The position numbers were made by a program, and so were the translations under genes. Below, in pieces: positions 1 through 10,133 of a stretch of DNA of 64,000 nucleotides. Each line of letters opens with the position of its first letter. The first letter of the stretch is position 1. This DNA is from Posidonia oceanica. Taxonomy: Eukaryota; Streptophyta; Magnoliopsida; Alismatales; Posidoniaceae. A model generated the notes under the pieces. It saw nothing but the letters and a program-made list of their open reading frames with translations. It ran no database searches and had not been told where the DNA came from. The DNA lies in assembly GCA_037176725.1 (NCBI GenBank), contig JAZBRS010000059.1, forward strand, positions 11,333,001-11,397,000, written 5' to 3'.

Positions 1-425
1 AAATCCAACTAAAAACTTCAAGAAAAATCAACAAAAATAAAAATCCAAACATAACTTAAAAGACTTGAAAGAAAGAAACCCTAAGAAGACTACAACTTTA
101 AAATCTAAAACCAACCCTAAATTAATACGAAATAAATCCCAAAAAATCCTAATCAACATTTTAAATGTCCAACAAGGGAAACACAACTTTTAAAACAATT
201 TAAAAAGGGTTTAACAAACATTTAATCAAGTAAAAACCAATTAAAAACAAGACCAAAATCTTAAAACCCTAATCAAGCCCAAAACACATTAATCAACTCA
301 AAATGACTATTAAAAATCTTAATTAAAATCCTAATCTACAGCAAAACTCTTCTAATATTTTTACTTATTTTTAGTTTATTTTTACCTATTTGATTTCCCC
401 ATTCTACCCTCTCCTTCTTTCTTCC

Positions 426-456
426 TTCTTTCTTTCTTTCTTTCTTTCTTTCTTTC
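426..456. repeat. (TTTC)n microsatellite
   Basis: A run of TTTC tetranucleotides lies in the pyrimidine-rich part of the plus-oriented LTR. The corresponding place in element C's LTRs (about 40620 and 61820) is purine-rich on the plus strand. Confidence 0.8.
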
Positions 457-2079
457 CTTACTGGGCTCAACCTGGCCCGTTTCTCTTTTACTTCTTTTCT
501 CTTTTTTCCTTTTTTCGGCCCCCGCACGGTCCGGCCCACGCCTTCCTCTCCCTCCTTCTTCCTCCTCTCCTCCTCTGTGATTTTTCTCCACCAGTTTCCT
601 TCCCGCGAGCTGCTACCTACAGCATTCCCTCCTTCGTTCAAAATTCAACCTTCCATCAGATCATGCAACAGCGTCCGCCGCTCTCTCTTCTCTCAGCGCC
701 GATTCCGGGGGGCTTTGATTGCCTGTCGTCTCGCCGGCCTCCGCTTCTTGTCTGCTGCAGTACTCGTGCCGGAGAAATTCGAAAATCACCAGCGCGCGCA
801 CCGGCAGCCCTCGGCCTGTTATAAGCGTCCAGAATTCCCCTCCTTCGGTCGGTCTTTTTTGCCATCCAAGAGAGAGAGCGAACCCAGAAGCAAATCCGTT
901 CCAGAAGCCATTTTCCACTTCCTTTGTTCCACCTGCAGCTCTTCTCTCTTCTTCTCTGCCTCCTCCGCTTCCAGAAGAGAGAGTGGCTAGAGAGAGCGGT
1001 CTAAGTGTTCATCTTGGCGTCTCGGAGAGAGTCCCCAATTCTCCAACCTCCCTTCACCAATTCCCTTCCTTCTCCCTGCTGAAATCCGCAGCAAAACTCC
1101 TTCTTTCTTCTCCAGTAATCCAACACCACGCCCGGCCTCCACATTCCTCCCAATTGCTCCCTCAAACTCACCCAGCAACCAGCCCTCTCCCTTCAGCATT
1201 TCCCAGCCGTTCCACCACCTGAAACCTCCCAGAAACACCACCTGATCCCAACTGAAACCCAACTCCATTCCTTCAGCAATCCTCATCGCCTCAGACTACA
1301 GCCTGCTCCCGAAACCCACCCAAACAATCCCTGAGCCACCACCTTTCCAGAGCCCCCTACCTTGAATCCAACCGTTCACCTCAGACCCAGAACAACACTA
1401 CAAACACCTAGCTTCGCCTCTGACCAGAAATCCACCCAAATTCCAAAACCCTTCCACAATCTCCAGACAGCCCCTCCGATCATCCGGATAGCCTCGCCAG
1501 CCCCCCAGCAACCTCCCGGAGGCCTCCACTCCACCGGACGAGCAGCGGACACCTCCCTCGACCTCCGGCAGCATCCTCTGAACCCAGAAAAGCCGAAATG
1601 TTACCTGAGCTGTAGAACTTCGGTCCGGCCGATCAGGAAGCACCGGAGGGACGTTCTGAAGCGATTCCAACCTCCGCGAGCAGCCGGCGACGTCTGCAGC
1701 GACCGGACGACCTCCACCGGCGACAGCTGAGGCCACTGACGTCGGGGGAACGACTCAGGCGCGGGAAGAGGTAATCACTGCTTCCCCTAGCTTCCTCTCC
1801 TTCTTCTCTTGCTTCCCCAGCCTTTAGAATAGGCTTTCCGGTCCTCCTGCTCCGTCATCAGCTCACCGGACAGTCCTCCTTCTCCGGCGCCGGCTGCTTT
1901 TCCTCCGGACACTCCGGCCAGCAGAGCGAGCTCCAGTCGACCCCCGGAGCTCCGGACGATCGCCGACGTCGCTCTCCGCCTTCCCGCGCATCCTCAGCCT
2001 CCCCTGTCGACGGCACGAGCTCTGGAAGCTTTGTGCTACAGTGCTCGTCGCCGTCGACGATCAACACTGTTCATTTATT

Positions 2080-3330
2080 TTTCTTCAGTATAGTTTTAGG
2101 TGTAAATATTGCATGTTTAACTTAAGTTTTTCAATTTTTGCACTTTAGTCCTTATTTCATTTAGTCTGCTTGGTTTTTAATTGAATACTATGCTAAATTG
2201 CATAATCTGTTTATAGTTTTCCATATTTGCAAGTAGATCCATTTACTGTGCTGTGCTGTTATAATATTTTGTAGTTTAGTCCACCTGTTTTCATTTTTTT
2301 GCGCTTAAGTCCTGCACCAAGTCAGTTCATTTATTTTCTCATATTTTACCATACTGCATTGCATCCTGGCCCCTTGCATGTTTTTATTTTTGCATTTAAG
2401 TCCATGCACTGTAGAAACTTAGGTTCTGATTTTTATTTTTGGTTAATGCATTGCATATTTGCCCCTCTGCTTCATCATATTTGCAGTTAGGTCCATTTTA
2501 AATGGACAGTAACTGTGCTGCATGCATTTTAACTTATTACATTGCATTTTGACCCTGTATTTTCCAGAAATTGCACTGTGGTCCTGTCATTTAAATTCCA
2601 GAGCATGTTTTCCATACTAAATTGCATTTCCAGCCCCTACATGATTTCAAAATCACACATAGGTCCTTGCATGCTTTAAAAAATCATGTGAAAAGACCAT
2701 TTTGCCCCTAGGTTGCATTTTAGCTCCTATGTCTACCAAATTGCATACAGACCTTCCACTAGTACCCCCAGACTCCCCAGGACCTTGTTTTTTGGAAAAT
2801 TTGCACTTTAGACCCTGGATTTTTTCAAAATTGCACTCTGACCCTTTTTGGTTTCAAAATCTCTTTTAAAGCATGCCTTCTTTTCAAAACACCTTTCTGA
2901 GCCTAGTTTTTTGCCAAATAGACCCTTGTCTTCCCCTGTTTTCGAAATCCTTTCTTGTGGGACCCTGTTTTCTGGGAAATTTGCACTTTTAGCCCCTCTT
3001 CTTTTTCAAAACGCTTTCTGAACTCCTGGTTTTTCCCAGTCACTTCTCTTTGCTTTTCTTGCTTTTGCGTGCATCCTGCACTCATTTAGTCTTGCATTTT
3101 AGCATCTTCTTGCACACACTTAGCGCTTCTAGCTCCCTTTCACTTGGGAGGACCTTTTTGCACATCCCTAGGACCTCCTGAACACCTAGATCTGTTCTTC
3201 TCCCCTGTTCTGACCCTCCTGCCTTGAAGTTGCGATATCTTCTGATCCGGCCGTTGGATCTTCTCAAGTGAGCTGCCTAGGCGACCGCAGTAAAGCGCTC
3301 TTCAGCATGGACCAGACAAATTTCAGATCA
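2080..3330 (+). repeat. LTR zone with a recurring TTGCA...AG(T/G)(T/C)CC motif
   Basis: No gene is visible. A short degenerate motif of the type TTTGCACTTTAGTCCT recurs roughly every 50-100 bp (near 2137, 2305, 2390, 2485, 2570, 2803, 2984). The same motif recurs, reverse-complemented, in element C's LTRs (37900-39100, 59150-60350) and in element B's 5' LTR (63500-64000). Confidence 0.6.
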
Positions 3331-3799
3331 GGCTCCCGGATTTCCAGGTATGTCCTCCTGAACCCCTGCATTGTATTCATTTGCATGGCATTTGCACAGT
3401 TTTCCTTGTTTTCGCTTTCTATCTCTTTGAGCATGTAGAATAGGACTTCCCCTTTCTGCTTGTCTATTCAAATCCTCGTTTCGCGTTTCTCTGTGTGTTT
3501 CGTGTTGCGTTCTCCCTGGATTTGCCACTTTATGTGACTTTCTTCCCCTTTTTTCCACGATCCGATCGCATCGCGAGCTTTGGGCAGCATGCGAGACACA
3601 CCGTGGAACGGTTTAGTGGGAAACAGACGCAAAGAGGTGGTAATCCCTCCATTTGCCCCTTCTCCCCTCAGTAGGTCTTCACACCTACTCTGAGTGGTCC
3701 TAGACAGCGTTTGTTCTTATACACACGTTGTCTTGTCTCCCCTTTGACCCCTTTTAATCTCTTTCTGCATTCTTGCATTTGCATGGCTTTTTCCGAGGT

Positions 3800-4090
3800 T
3801 TTTGCTTCGCTGTTTTGGCACCGTTTTGCGTGCCCATCTGTTTTCTTGTCTCGTTTTGCGCACTGTTTTGCCTCCTCGTTCGTTTTGCGTGCCGGTTTCG
3901 CTTCTTTGCATCGTTTTGTGTGCCTTTCTCACTTCTCGTCTCGTTTTGCGTGGTTTCCTGTTTTCTGGTCTCGTTTTGTGTGTTGTCTCGCTTTCTCACT
4001 TGTTTTGCGCGTCGGTTTCGCTTCTTTGCATCGTTTTGCGTGCGTTGTTCGCTTCCCGCCTCGTTTCGCGTGTTTCGTGTCGTTTTCTCT
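3800..4090 (+). repeat. LTR minisatellite, about 30-bp period (CGTTTTGCG core)
   Basis: Imperfect tandem copies of a roughly 30-bp unit with the core CGTTTTGCGTG. The segment around 3885 recurs nearly unchanged 120 bp later, near 4005. Equivalent arrays lie in the other LTRs at 26400-26660, 35470-35760, 36470-36935 and 57690-58190. Overlapping long frames here come from the repeat and are not genes. Confidence 0.75.
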
Positions 4091-4723
4091 TGCATGTCGA
4101 TCCCATTGCATGGTTTTCACGCTGTTTTGTTTTCTCGCTTGCATTTGCATATAGGGCTGTGATGCTTACTGCCTGGAGTTCTCACGAGCTAGGTTACGCC
4201 TGGTTCGGAACCCAGACAGCGCAGCTGAGCACTTAGAGAGCACGTTTACTTCCTTGCATTGTTTCTTCCCACTTAGAGCACTCCTTGAGCATTCATTTAG
4301 GCATACATAGGCACATAGGCATTCAATCCTGCATTTTTCTGCGTATGCGAGCGTAAGCCTAGAAAGACCGATTTTCGGGCGTGTCGGGGGTGCCTAATAC
4401 CTTCCCCGCACGTAACAGGAGTCCTTACCCTGTCTTTTGGCCCGCAATGACCGTACCGCCCTTATCCTAGGCTAGAGTCATCTCATTTGCATTTGTTTGC
4501 ATTTGTTTCCCTTTGCATTGCTTTGCTTTGCATTTATTGCTCGGTTTTGCGCGTTAATTCACGCATTACCCCGGTTTTCCTCGTCTTCCGTTAATAGACG
4601 TGGTGGCGACTCTGATTTGTCTTATCTTTCCTTTTCTCCTCGATTTTAAGTGCTTTTCGAGTCGAGCCTCTTCCTCGGATCTCAATCGCCGCTAAATAGC
4701 GAGCCTGGTTCCGATCGGGATCG

Positions 4724-6388
4724 CTACAGATAGCATTGGGCGTGGTGCATTGCCTGCAATCTACGCTTGTCGATCAGGTTCAACTGGGCGTAGCGGTCTT
4801 CGACCCATTCTCCCTCTTCCAGTTCTGCCTCTTTTAGGATCTGTAGGGACGGGATCTCAACTTCAACTGGCAGAACGGCCTCCATGCCATAGACCAGTGA
4901 ATAAGGAGTTGCTCCTGTCGAGGTCCAGACCGACGTTTTGTAGGCCCACAAGCCGTATGGGAGCTTGTCGTGCCAGTCCTTGTGAGTCTCCGCCATCTTC
5001 TTGAGGATCTTTATCAAGTTCTTATTGGCTGACTCGACTGCGCCATTCATCTGTGGCCGATAAGGGGAGGACTTGTGGTGTTTGATCTTGAAACTATGTA
5101 GGCACTCCTCCATTCTCTTGGCCGTGAAGTTCGTGCCATTATCAGAGATGAGCGTATACGGGACCCCGTAACGGGTAATGATATTGTTCCTGATGAACTT
5201 CTCCGTTACTACGGCCGTTACTGCCTTGTATGAGGCCGCCTCCACCCATTTAGTAAAGTAGTCGATCGCCACAAGGATGAAGCGATGACTGTTGGAGGCT
5301 GTAGGATGGATTGCGCCAATGACGTCAATTCCCCAAGTAGAGAAAGGCCAAGGTGACGCCATGCTGTGGAGCTGCTGCGGCGGCGCATGGATGAAATTCC
5401 CATGTATCTGATAGTTGTGGCATCTGCGCACGAACCGGCAACAATCTACCTCCATCGTGGACCAGAAGTAACCTTGCAGCATAATTTTCTTGGCTAGCAA
5501 CACGCCGTTCATGTGTGGGCCGCATGTCCTTGCGTGGACCTGAAGCATCAGCATGTCAGCCTCTTTTTTGTCTGTGCAGTGCAAAAGCATCTGATTGTAG
5601 GACCTTCTGTAGAGGTGTCCTGCTCCCAAGACATACTTGGATGCTAGGCGTGCCATAGTCTTTCTGTCCACTGCTGAGGTGCCGGTTGGTAGGTTGCCAG
5701 ACTCCAGGAAGACCTTGATGTCATGGTACCAGGGAGGTTCCTCTGCAATAACTGCCTCCTCGATACTCATGCAGTGCGCGGGCTGCTTGACGTGGGTGAC
5801 TGATACGTCCACTGCATCATCTTCGGGTATGGAGAACCAGGATGCTAAGGTTGCCAAAGCGTCTGCATAGGCATTCTTGGCTCTATTCATGAAGGTGAAG
5901 CGAGTCTCCTCGAAATGCTTAATCAGTTCCAGTAGCTGCTCATGGTATGGCACTAGCTTGGGATCCTTGGTCCTCCAGTAGCCATTGACTTGGGAGACGA
6001 CTAACATTGCATCACCGTGCACATGCAGTTTCCGCACACCATGCTCGAGTCCTAAGATGCAGGCTTTGTATTCTGTCTCATTGTTGGTGCAGCTGAAGGT
6101 CATTTTCCTGGCAAACGGGATTAGTTCTCCCTGTGGTGTTGCTAGGACTGCTCCGATGCATCTGCCTCTTTTATTGACGGCACCGTCAAAAAACATGTGC
6201 CACTGAAATTCATCCTTGGGATCCTTCTGCTCGGCATCTTCTGAGGTGAACAAGATGTCCTCATCAGGGAACTGTGCCTGCAAGGGCTGATATTCAGGCA
6301 GTGGTAAGTCGACCAGGTGATCTGCTACAGCCTGCCCCTTCATCGAATTCTGGGTGACGAAGGTGATGTCGTACTGAGATAGGAGCAC
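4724..6388 (-). CDS. Element A archaeal-type RNase H plus integrase (open fragment of pol)
   Basis: An open stretch of 554 codons. Residues 60-185 form the second, archaeal-type RNase H typical of Tat elements, with acidic residues at D68 (FDGA), E106 (NNETEY), D126 (HGDA) and D176 (ADALA). Residues 280-460 are integrase: an N-terminal zinc finger with H285, H292 and C323, then the catalytic D355 (GIDVIG), D416 (SDNG) and E452 (GAVES), with 35 residues between the last two. The fourth zinc ligand is Tyr (CHNY) where B and C have CHNC. Compared with C, about four residues are missing before HGVRK. The frame ends within 5 bp of the inserted LTR, so the integrase C-terminus is lost. In cells this enzyme would insert the cDNA; this copy is a relic. 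Confidence 0.9.
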   Translation of the reverse strand: MLLSQYDITFVTQNSMKGQAVADHLVDLPLPEYQPLQAQFPDEDILFTSEDAEQKDPKDEFQWHMFFDGAVNKRGRCIGAVLATPQGELIPFARKMTFSCTNNETEYKACILGLEHGVRKLHVHGDAMLVVSQVNGYWRTKDPKLVPYHEQLLELIKHFEETRFTFMNRAKNAYADALATLASWFSIPEDDAVDVSVTHVKQPAHCMSIEEAVIAEEPPWYHDIKVFLESGNLPTGTSAVDRKTMARLASKYVLGAGHLYRRSYNQMLLHCTDKKEADMLMLQVHARTCGPHMNGVLLAKKIMLQGYFWSTMEVDCCRFVRRCHNYQIHGNFIHAPPQQLHSMASPWPFSTWGIDVIGAIHPTASNSHRFILVAIDYFTKWVEAASYKAVTAVVTEKFIRNNIITRYGVPYTLISDNGTNFTAKRMEECLHSFKIKHHKSSPYRPQMNGAVESANKNLIKILKKMAETHKDWHDKLPYGLWAYKTSVWTSTGATPYSLVYGMEAVLPVEVEIPSLQILKEAELEEGEWVEDRYAQLNLIDKRRLQAMHHAQCYL

Positions 6389-6403
6389 CTGCCACTTGAC
6401 ACA

Positions 6404-6700
6404 TCAGCCTACTAGTGCTGGCTTTTGAAACAAATACTTCATTGGGTCATGCCTGCACAGGAGTAGAACGGGGTAGGCCATCATATAGTGCCTCAGCTTT
6501 TGTGTGGCCCAGACTAGGGAAAGGCAGGTTTTCTTAATCATTGTATACCTGGCTTCGCAGTCATTGAACTTCCTGCTCAGGTAGTAGATGGCATGCTCTT
6601 TGCGACCCGATTCATCATGCTGGCCCAGGATTGTGCCTACAGAATGCTGCGTTGTTGAGAGGTACAGTAGTAGGGGTCTTCCTGGTGTGGGAGGAACCAA
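6404..6700 (-). pseudogene. Element A gypsy-type RNase H (first RNase H domain)
   Basis: This 98-codon segment is the usual Ty3/gypsy RNase H tether region, recognised by LLLYLSTT, KEHAIYYLSRKF, SLVWATQKLRHYM and HDPMKYLFQKPAL. It lies in the same frame as the RT upstream and the second RNase H downstream. It is separated from them by in-frame stops at 6722-6724 and 6404-6406, where element C reads CAG (Gln) and an Arg codon. Both changes fit C-to-T transitions. The domain would degrade the RNA strand during reverse transcription. Confidence 0.85.
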
Positions 6701-6721
6701 GACAGGGGGCTTAGTTAGGAG

Positions 6722-7522
6722 CTACTTGATTTTCTCAAACGCGTCCTGGCATTCGTCGCCCCACTTGATTTGTGCATTTTTTCTCAAGAGTTTGAAGATC
6801 GACTCGCAAATGGACGTGAGCTGTGCGACAAATCGACTGTTATACTGCAGTCGCCCCAGTAGGCCCTGGACCTCCTTCTCAGTAGCAGGGGGTGGCATTT
6901 CAATGATGGCTCGGGCTTTGCTGGGATCCACTTCAATCCCCCTCTGACTGACAATATAGCCAAGGAGCTTTCCAGATGACACACCGAAGACGCACTTGTT
7001 GGGATTGAGCCTAAGTTTGTAGTGCCTAAGGCAGTCGAACAGCTTCTTCAGGCAAGCAAGATGATCTTCAGGCTCTCGGGACTTGGCGATCATATCATCC
7101 ACGTAGACCTCCACCTCCTGATGCATGAGGTCGTGGAACAAAGTCGTCATTGCTCTCTGGTAAGTTGCTCCAGCATTTTTCAGCCCAAATGGCATTACTC
7201 TGTAGCAGAAGACCCCCCATGGAGTGATGAAAGATGTCTTCTCCATATCCTCCTCTACCATTCGAATCTGGTTGTAGCCTGAAAAGCCATCCATGAATGA
7301 AAGCATCTTGTGGCCTGCTGTATTGTCTACCAGGACGTCTATGTGTGGCAGAGGAAAGTCGTCCTTGGGACTAGCTTTGTTCAGATCTCTGTAATCAATG
7401 CACATGCGGACTTTTCCGTCTTTTTTAGGTACAGGCACGACGTTGGCGAGCCATTTCGGGTATAGAACGACCTTGAGGAAGCTGACATTATGCTGCTTCA
7501 TAATTTCCTCCTTGATTATCAA
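6722..7522 (-). CDS. Element A reverse transcriptase (open fragment of pol)
   Basis: 266 codons of reverse transcriptase. Visible motifs are VPKKDGKVRMCIDYRDLNKA (residues 31-50), LSFMDGFSGYNQI (74-86), MPFGLKNAGATYQR (110-123) and the catalytic YVDD (140-143), followed by the thumb with LGYIVSQRGIEVDPSKA and a partial connection domain. The frame is the same as the upstream linker (7535-7972) and downstream RNase H, split from them only by stop codons at 7535-7537 (TGA where B has an Arg codon) and 6722-6724. This copy retains all catalytic residues I can see, but the polyprotein is broken on both sides. Confidence 0.9.
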   Translation of the reverse strand: MIIKEEIMKQHNVSFLKVVLYPKWLANVVPVPKKDGKVRMCIDYRDLNKASPKDDFPLPHIDVLVDNTAGHKMLSFMDGFSGYNQIRMVEEDMEKTSFITPWGVFCYRVMPFGLKNAGATYQRAMTTLFHDLMHQEVEVYVDDMIAKSREPEDHLACLKKLFDCLRHYKLRLNPNKCVFGVSSGKLLGYIVSQRGIEVDPSKARAIIEMPPPATEKEVQGLLGRLQYNSRFVAQLTSICESIFKLLRKNAQIKWGDECQDAFEKIK

Positions 7523-7534
7523 CAGCCACTGCGA

Positions 7535-7972
7535 TCACCACCTCCTAAGCTTCTGCTTAACTGGCTTTACATCCAGGTCTAGTGGTAGTGTGTGTACCAC
7601 TATCTTGACATCTAAGTCGACCATATCATCATAGCTCCAAGCGAAGACGTCCGCATATTCCGTGAGGAATGCAATGAACTCTTCCCGAGCTTGGGGGGAC
7701 AATTTGGCACTAATACGGACCTGTTTAATTTCCTCGGCCATGCTGATGTTGATGATCTCTACTTCCTCCTCAACGTGTAGGTTTGGTCCTTCTAGATCGT
7801 CGCTGAAGGGTTGAAACTCAGGCAAAGGTTCGTCATTCTCTTCTATGCCTGTATCCTCCTCCTCATAAGCTATGAGTTCCGAGAGAATCTCCTTCTTAAA
7901 GGTCGGATTTGTGACATCGAAGGAGCAAATCTGTTCAGCATCCTGGCCCTGATGGCGCTTCAGGATGGTCAC
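7535..7972 (-). pseudogene. Element A pol segment upstream of RT
   Basis: 145 codons leading into RT, conserved in B (27850-28151) and C (50060-50503). Recognisable blocks are SFDVTNPTFKKEILSELIA, an acidic stretch, LSPQAREEFIAFLTEYADVFAWSYDDM and the run into KPVKQKLRRW that precedes the fingers of RT in many plant gypsy elements. It joins the RT in the same frame except for one TGA at its end. Confidence 0.8.
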
Positions 7973-7996
7973 GCTGACTCGCGTGTTTCTGTATGC

Positions 7997-8982
7997 TCAC
8001 TGTATGGGCTCAGCTCCTGAGGCCTCTGGCTCTGCTGGTCGTCCAGGTCTTTCTGCCTCTGCTGTCTCTGCTGCTGCTGCTGCTGTTACTGTATGCTCCT
8101 CTGCATTTCCTGATTTACTGGCAGAGGGCGTCCTGATCCGGTAATTGTCTCTTGGCAGGTTGGTGGAACTGCTTCTACCTGCTGTGCTGCTTGAGCGGGG
8201 CAAGCGCTATACAAACCACTTAGACCCACCTCCCGGCTGTGAGGTGATTAATTCAGACAGTCTAGTGGGTGGTGGAATCACTGTTTCCTCCAAGACCATG
8301 ATGGATGAGTGGTCCTGCTGCCTGGGGTGATGTGCGGGTATCTGATCTGTAACCACCGCCTTTCCTTTCTTTGCGGCGTCCAATTCGGTGACATCTTCTG
8401 CAAATACTGCCAACTGCTCCTGGAATAATAACTCTAAGTCCTTGAGCATGTCCTCCTCTTGCGCCTCCTTGACGGCTCTCTCTTCTTCGTCGGGAGCGAG
8501 GTCGACAAGGTAGGCACTGCACGGCTCATACGCCTGCCACTCGAGATTTCCCCCCTCTTGGGGCGGCTACCTTGGCCGCTAATTGGATTAGGAGCTGAGG
8601 TGCCCGCCATGATGAGGGTGCTATCCGTGTTGGCAGGTAGGGAGGACAATCTAGCCCGTTGCTTGGGAGGGCCGATAGCTGGACTACCGTGTCGGGAGAT
8701 AGGACTCCTTTGGTAGGTGGTGACACTGTGGGTGTAGCCGCGGACACCATGTGGTCCCGCCACAAGGCTTGATTCTTTAAAGTAGGTGGTTGTGTGGCTG
8801 TAGGATCCACTTGCATTGTTAACAACGCCACTGGCAAAGCAGGAGGACCTACTGAACTGGCAAAGCTCTTCTCCTAGGGAAAGGGGCGTAGTGTTGAGGC
8901 GATTGCTGTCCTGGTCGGGTAGGATGGCAGCTTCTGGGGATGCGCTCCTGACTGTGGAGCTACTGCTGCAACTAGTGGGCAA
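7997..8982 (-). pseudogene. Element A low-complexity pol linker between G-patch and RT
   Basis: A Ser/Thr/Pro/Ala-rich spacer with no enzyme motif, carried in pieces in three frames (8982-8434, 8449-8207, 8203-7997). One conserved block, LKDLELLFQEQLAVFAEDVTELDAAKKGKAV in part, recurs in B near 28900 and C near 50950, which shows it is genuine coding sequence. At least two frame changes and an in-frame TAG after KWFV break it. Its function is unknown. Confidence 0.6.
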
Positions 8983-9554
8983 ACTGATGATGCTGCGTAA
9001 GGACGAGTGGCTGTCAACCCTGATGTAGCGTCTGCCGGAACTGTTATAACCGTAGGAGGCAGGGAGAAGCGAACTAATCGAGGTGCTGGGGGATCTGGCC
9101 GAGCATCCTTGCTGACTTGCATAGTGTCTATCTCTGACTGCTCTTCATCTGAATACCAGTCTTCGATAGTGATCCACTCTTCTGACGGCAGCGGGGAATT
9201 TGAGTGCAGTGCGGCCTGTACTGCGGCTTCATTAAGGTTGGGATCAAGAATACCTACACTGACGAAGTTAGAGAAATTCAAAGGAATAATCATCCTCCGA
9301 CCTTTTCCGCGTCGGTATGCATCCTTACGTGGCTGCCAGTTGTAACCGAGGCCTTCATGGTCTCTTCTCTCTTCTACCGTGATCGGCTTAGTGATCCCCT
9401 GGCCGTACAGCCCGAGCGGCGTTCCATGCTTGTAGCCCCACCTATGGTAAAGGTTCTCGACCATCCGGGAAGGATTTCCTTGAGCGGTCGGAAGATTGAC
9501 ACGCTCAAGGTCGGAAAGGAAGTCAATCGGTTCGAACCAATTGACGCGATACAA
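8874..9554 (-). CDS. Element A G-patch domain segment
   Basis: An open stretch of 226 codons in the same frame as the protease upstream, split from it by one TAG at 9588-9590 (CAG in C). Residues 33-60 match a G-patch: NLYHRWGY, GTPLGLYGQGI, then an acidic region and a second GLGYNW. G-patch domains bind RNA or helicases in other retroelements, so a role in genome RNA handling is inferred. The last part (TDEEQ-like acidic block, then Ser/Pro-rich) is poorly conserved. Confidence 0.75.
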   Translation of the reverse strand: MYRVNWFEPIDFLSDLERVNLPTAQGNPSRMVENLYHRWGYKHGTPLGLYGQGITKPITVEERRDHEGLGYNWQPRKDAYRRGKGRRMIIPLNFSNFVSVGILDPNLNEAAVQAALHSNSPLPSEEWITIEDWYSDEEQSEIDTMQVSKDARPDPPAPRLVRFSLPPTVITVPADATSGLTATRPYAASSVCPLVAAVAPQSGAHPQKLPSYPTRTAIASTLRPFP

Positions 9555-9587
9555 GACGTCAGTGGGTTTAGAATCAAAGGAGACAGT

Positions 9588-10088
9588 CTACAGGGAAACT
9601 GAGGAGACCGCCTCGCCTCCCTCTCCATCAAAGTTTTCAGCCATGACGGCGATGATTTCGTCATCGTGGCGGAACTTTATCATTCGGTGGAGAGTTGAGG
9701 GGATCACTTGATGTTGGTGCAGCCGAGGGTGCCCCAATAGAAGATTGAAAGATGGGTCTAAATCGATGACAAAAAAGTCAACATCGAATACCACTGGGCC
9801 GATGGCAAGGGGGATAACCAAAGCTCCCAGAGCGTCGTGGTGTGTGTTGTCGAACGACGTCATCCCTTTGGTGACTGGTGTGATATCCTCGGCTTTGAAT
9901 CCGAGTTTACTTGCAGTGTGCAAGGGGTAGACATTAAGGCCTGCGCCATTATCAACCAAGGTCAGAGGGATACGGAAGTCGTTGTACTGCACTGTGACGA
10001 AGAGGGGCTTGTTGTGGCATGTCCTTGCTGGGGGGAGCTCGTCACTCGAGAAAGAGATGACATGAGGTTCCGCAATCATGCCCACCAT
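9588..10088 (-). CDS. Element A aspartic protease (retropepsin-like)
   Basis: 166 codons. The active-site motif is VDNGAG (D46-N47-G48) where cellular and retroviral enzymes have DSG or DTG; DNG is common in plant Tat/Athila-type elements. Downstream are the hydrophobic segments LVIPLAIGPVVFDVDFFVID and the FNLLLGHP block (ILG-type motif) that completes the fold. It would process Gag-Pol in the virus-like particle. B (30529-29903) and C (52633-51614) carry the same domain with VDNGSG and VDNGLG. Confidence 0.85.
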   Translation of the reverse strand: MVGMIAEPHVISFSSDELPPARTCHNKPLFVTVQYNDFRIPLTLVDNGAGLNVYPLHTASKLGFKAEDITPVTKGMTSFDNTHHDALGALVIPLAIGPVVFDVDFFVIDLDPSFNLLLGHPRLHQHQVIPSTLHRMIKFRHDDEIIAVMAENFDGEGGEAVSSVSL

Positions 10089-10133
10089 GCTTTCAAGGGT
10101 TGCAGGTTTGATGGTTTGGGATACATGGGCTGC

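Larger units (their letters stand above)
1..4728 (+). repeat. Plus-oriented long LTR (3' part), cut by the window's left edge
   Basis: This is the 3' 4.7 kb of an LTR in plus orientation. It has the same order of segments as element C's LTRs read on the minus strand: AT-rich (1-390), a C/T- and GC-rich leader (390-2070), a zone of recurring TGCA...AGTCC motifs (2080-3330), a 30-bp-period minisatellite (3800-4090), a block with GTGCCTAATACC-type sequence (about 4390) and GGTGGCGACTCTG near the end (4602-4614). It ends in ...GATCGCTACA at 4728. Directly after it comes minus-strand integrase sequence of element A, so 4728 is an outer LTR edge. Whether this is a solo LTR or the 3' LTR of a full element lies outside the window. 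The candidate right target-site copy is GATAG (4729-4733). Confidence 0.8.

Noticed and set aside
819..825. TTATAAG as a TATA box of the plus-oriented LTR
   Set aside because: No equivalent was found at the matching place in C's or A's LTR, and the surrounding sequence gives no other promoter signal.
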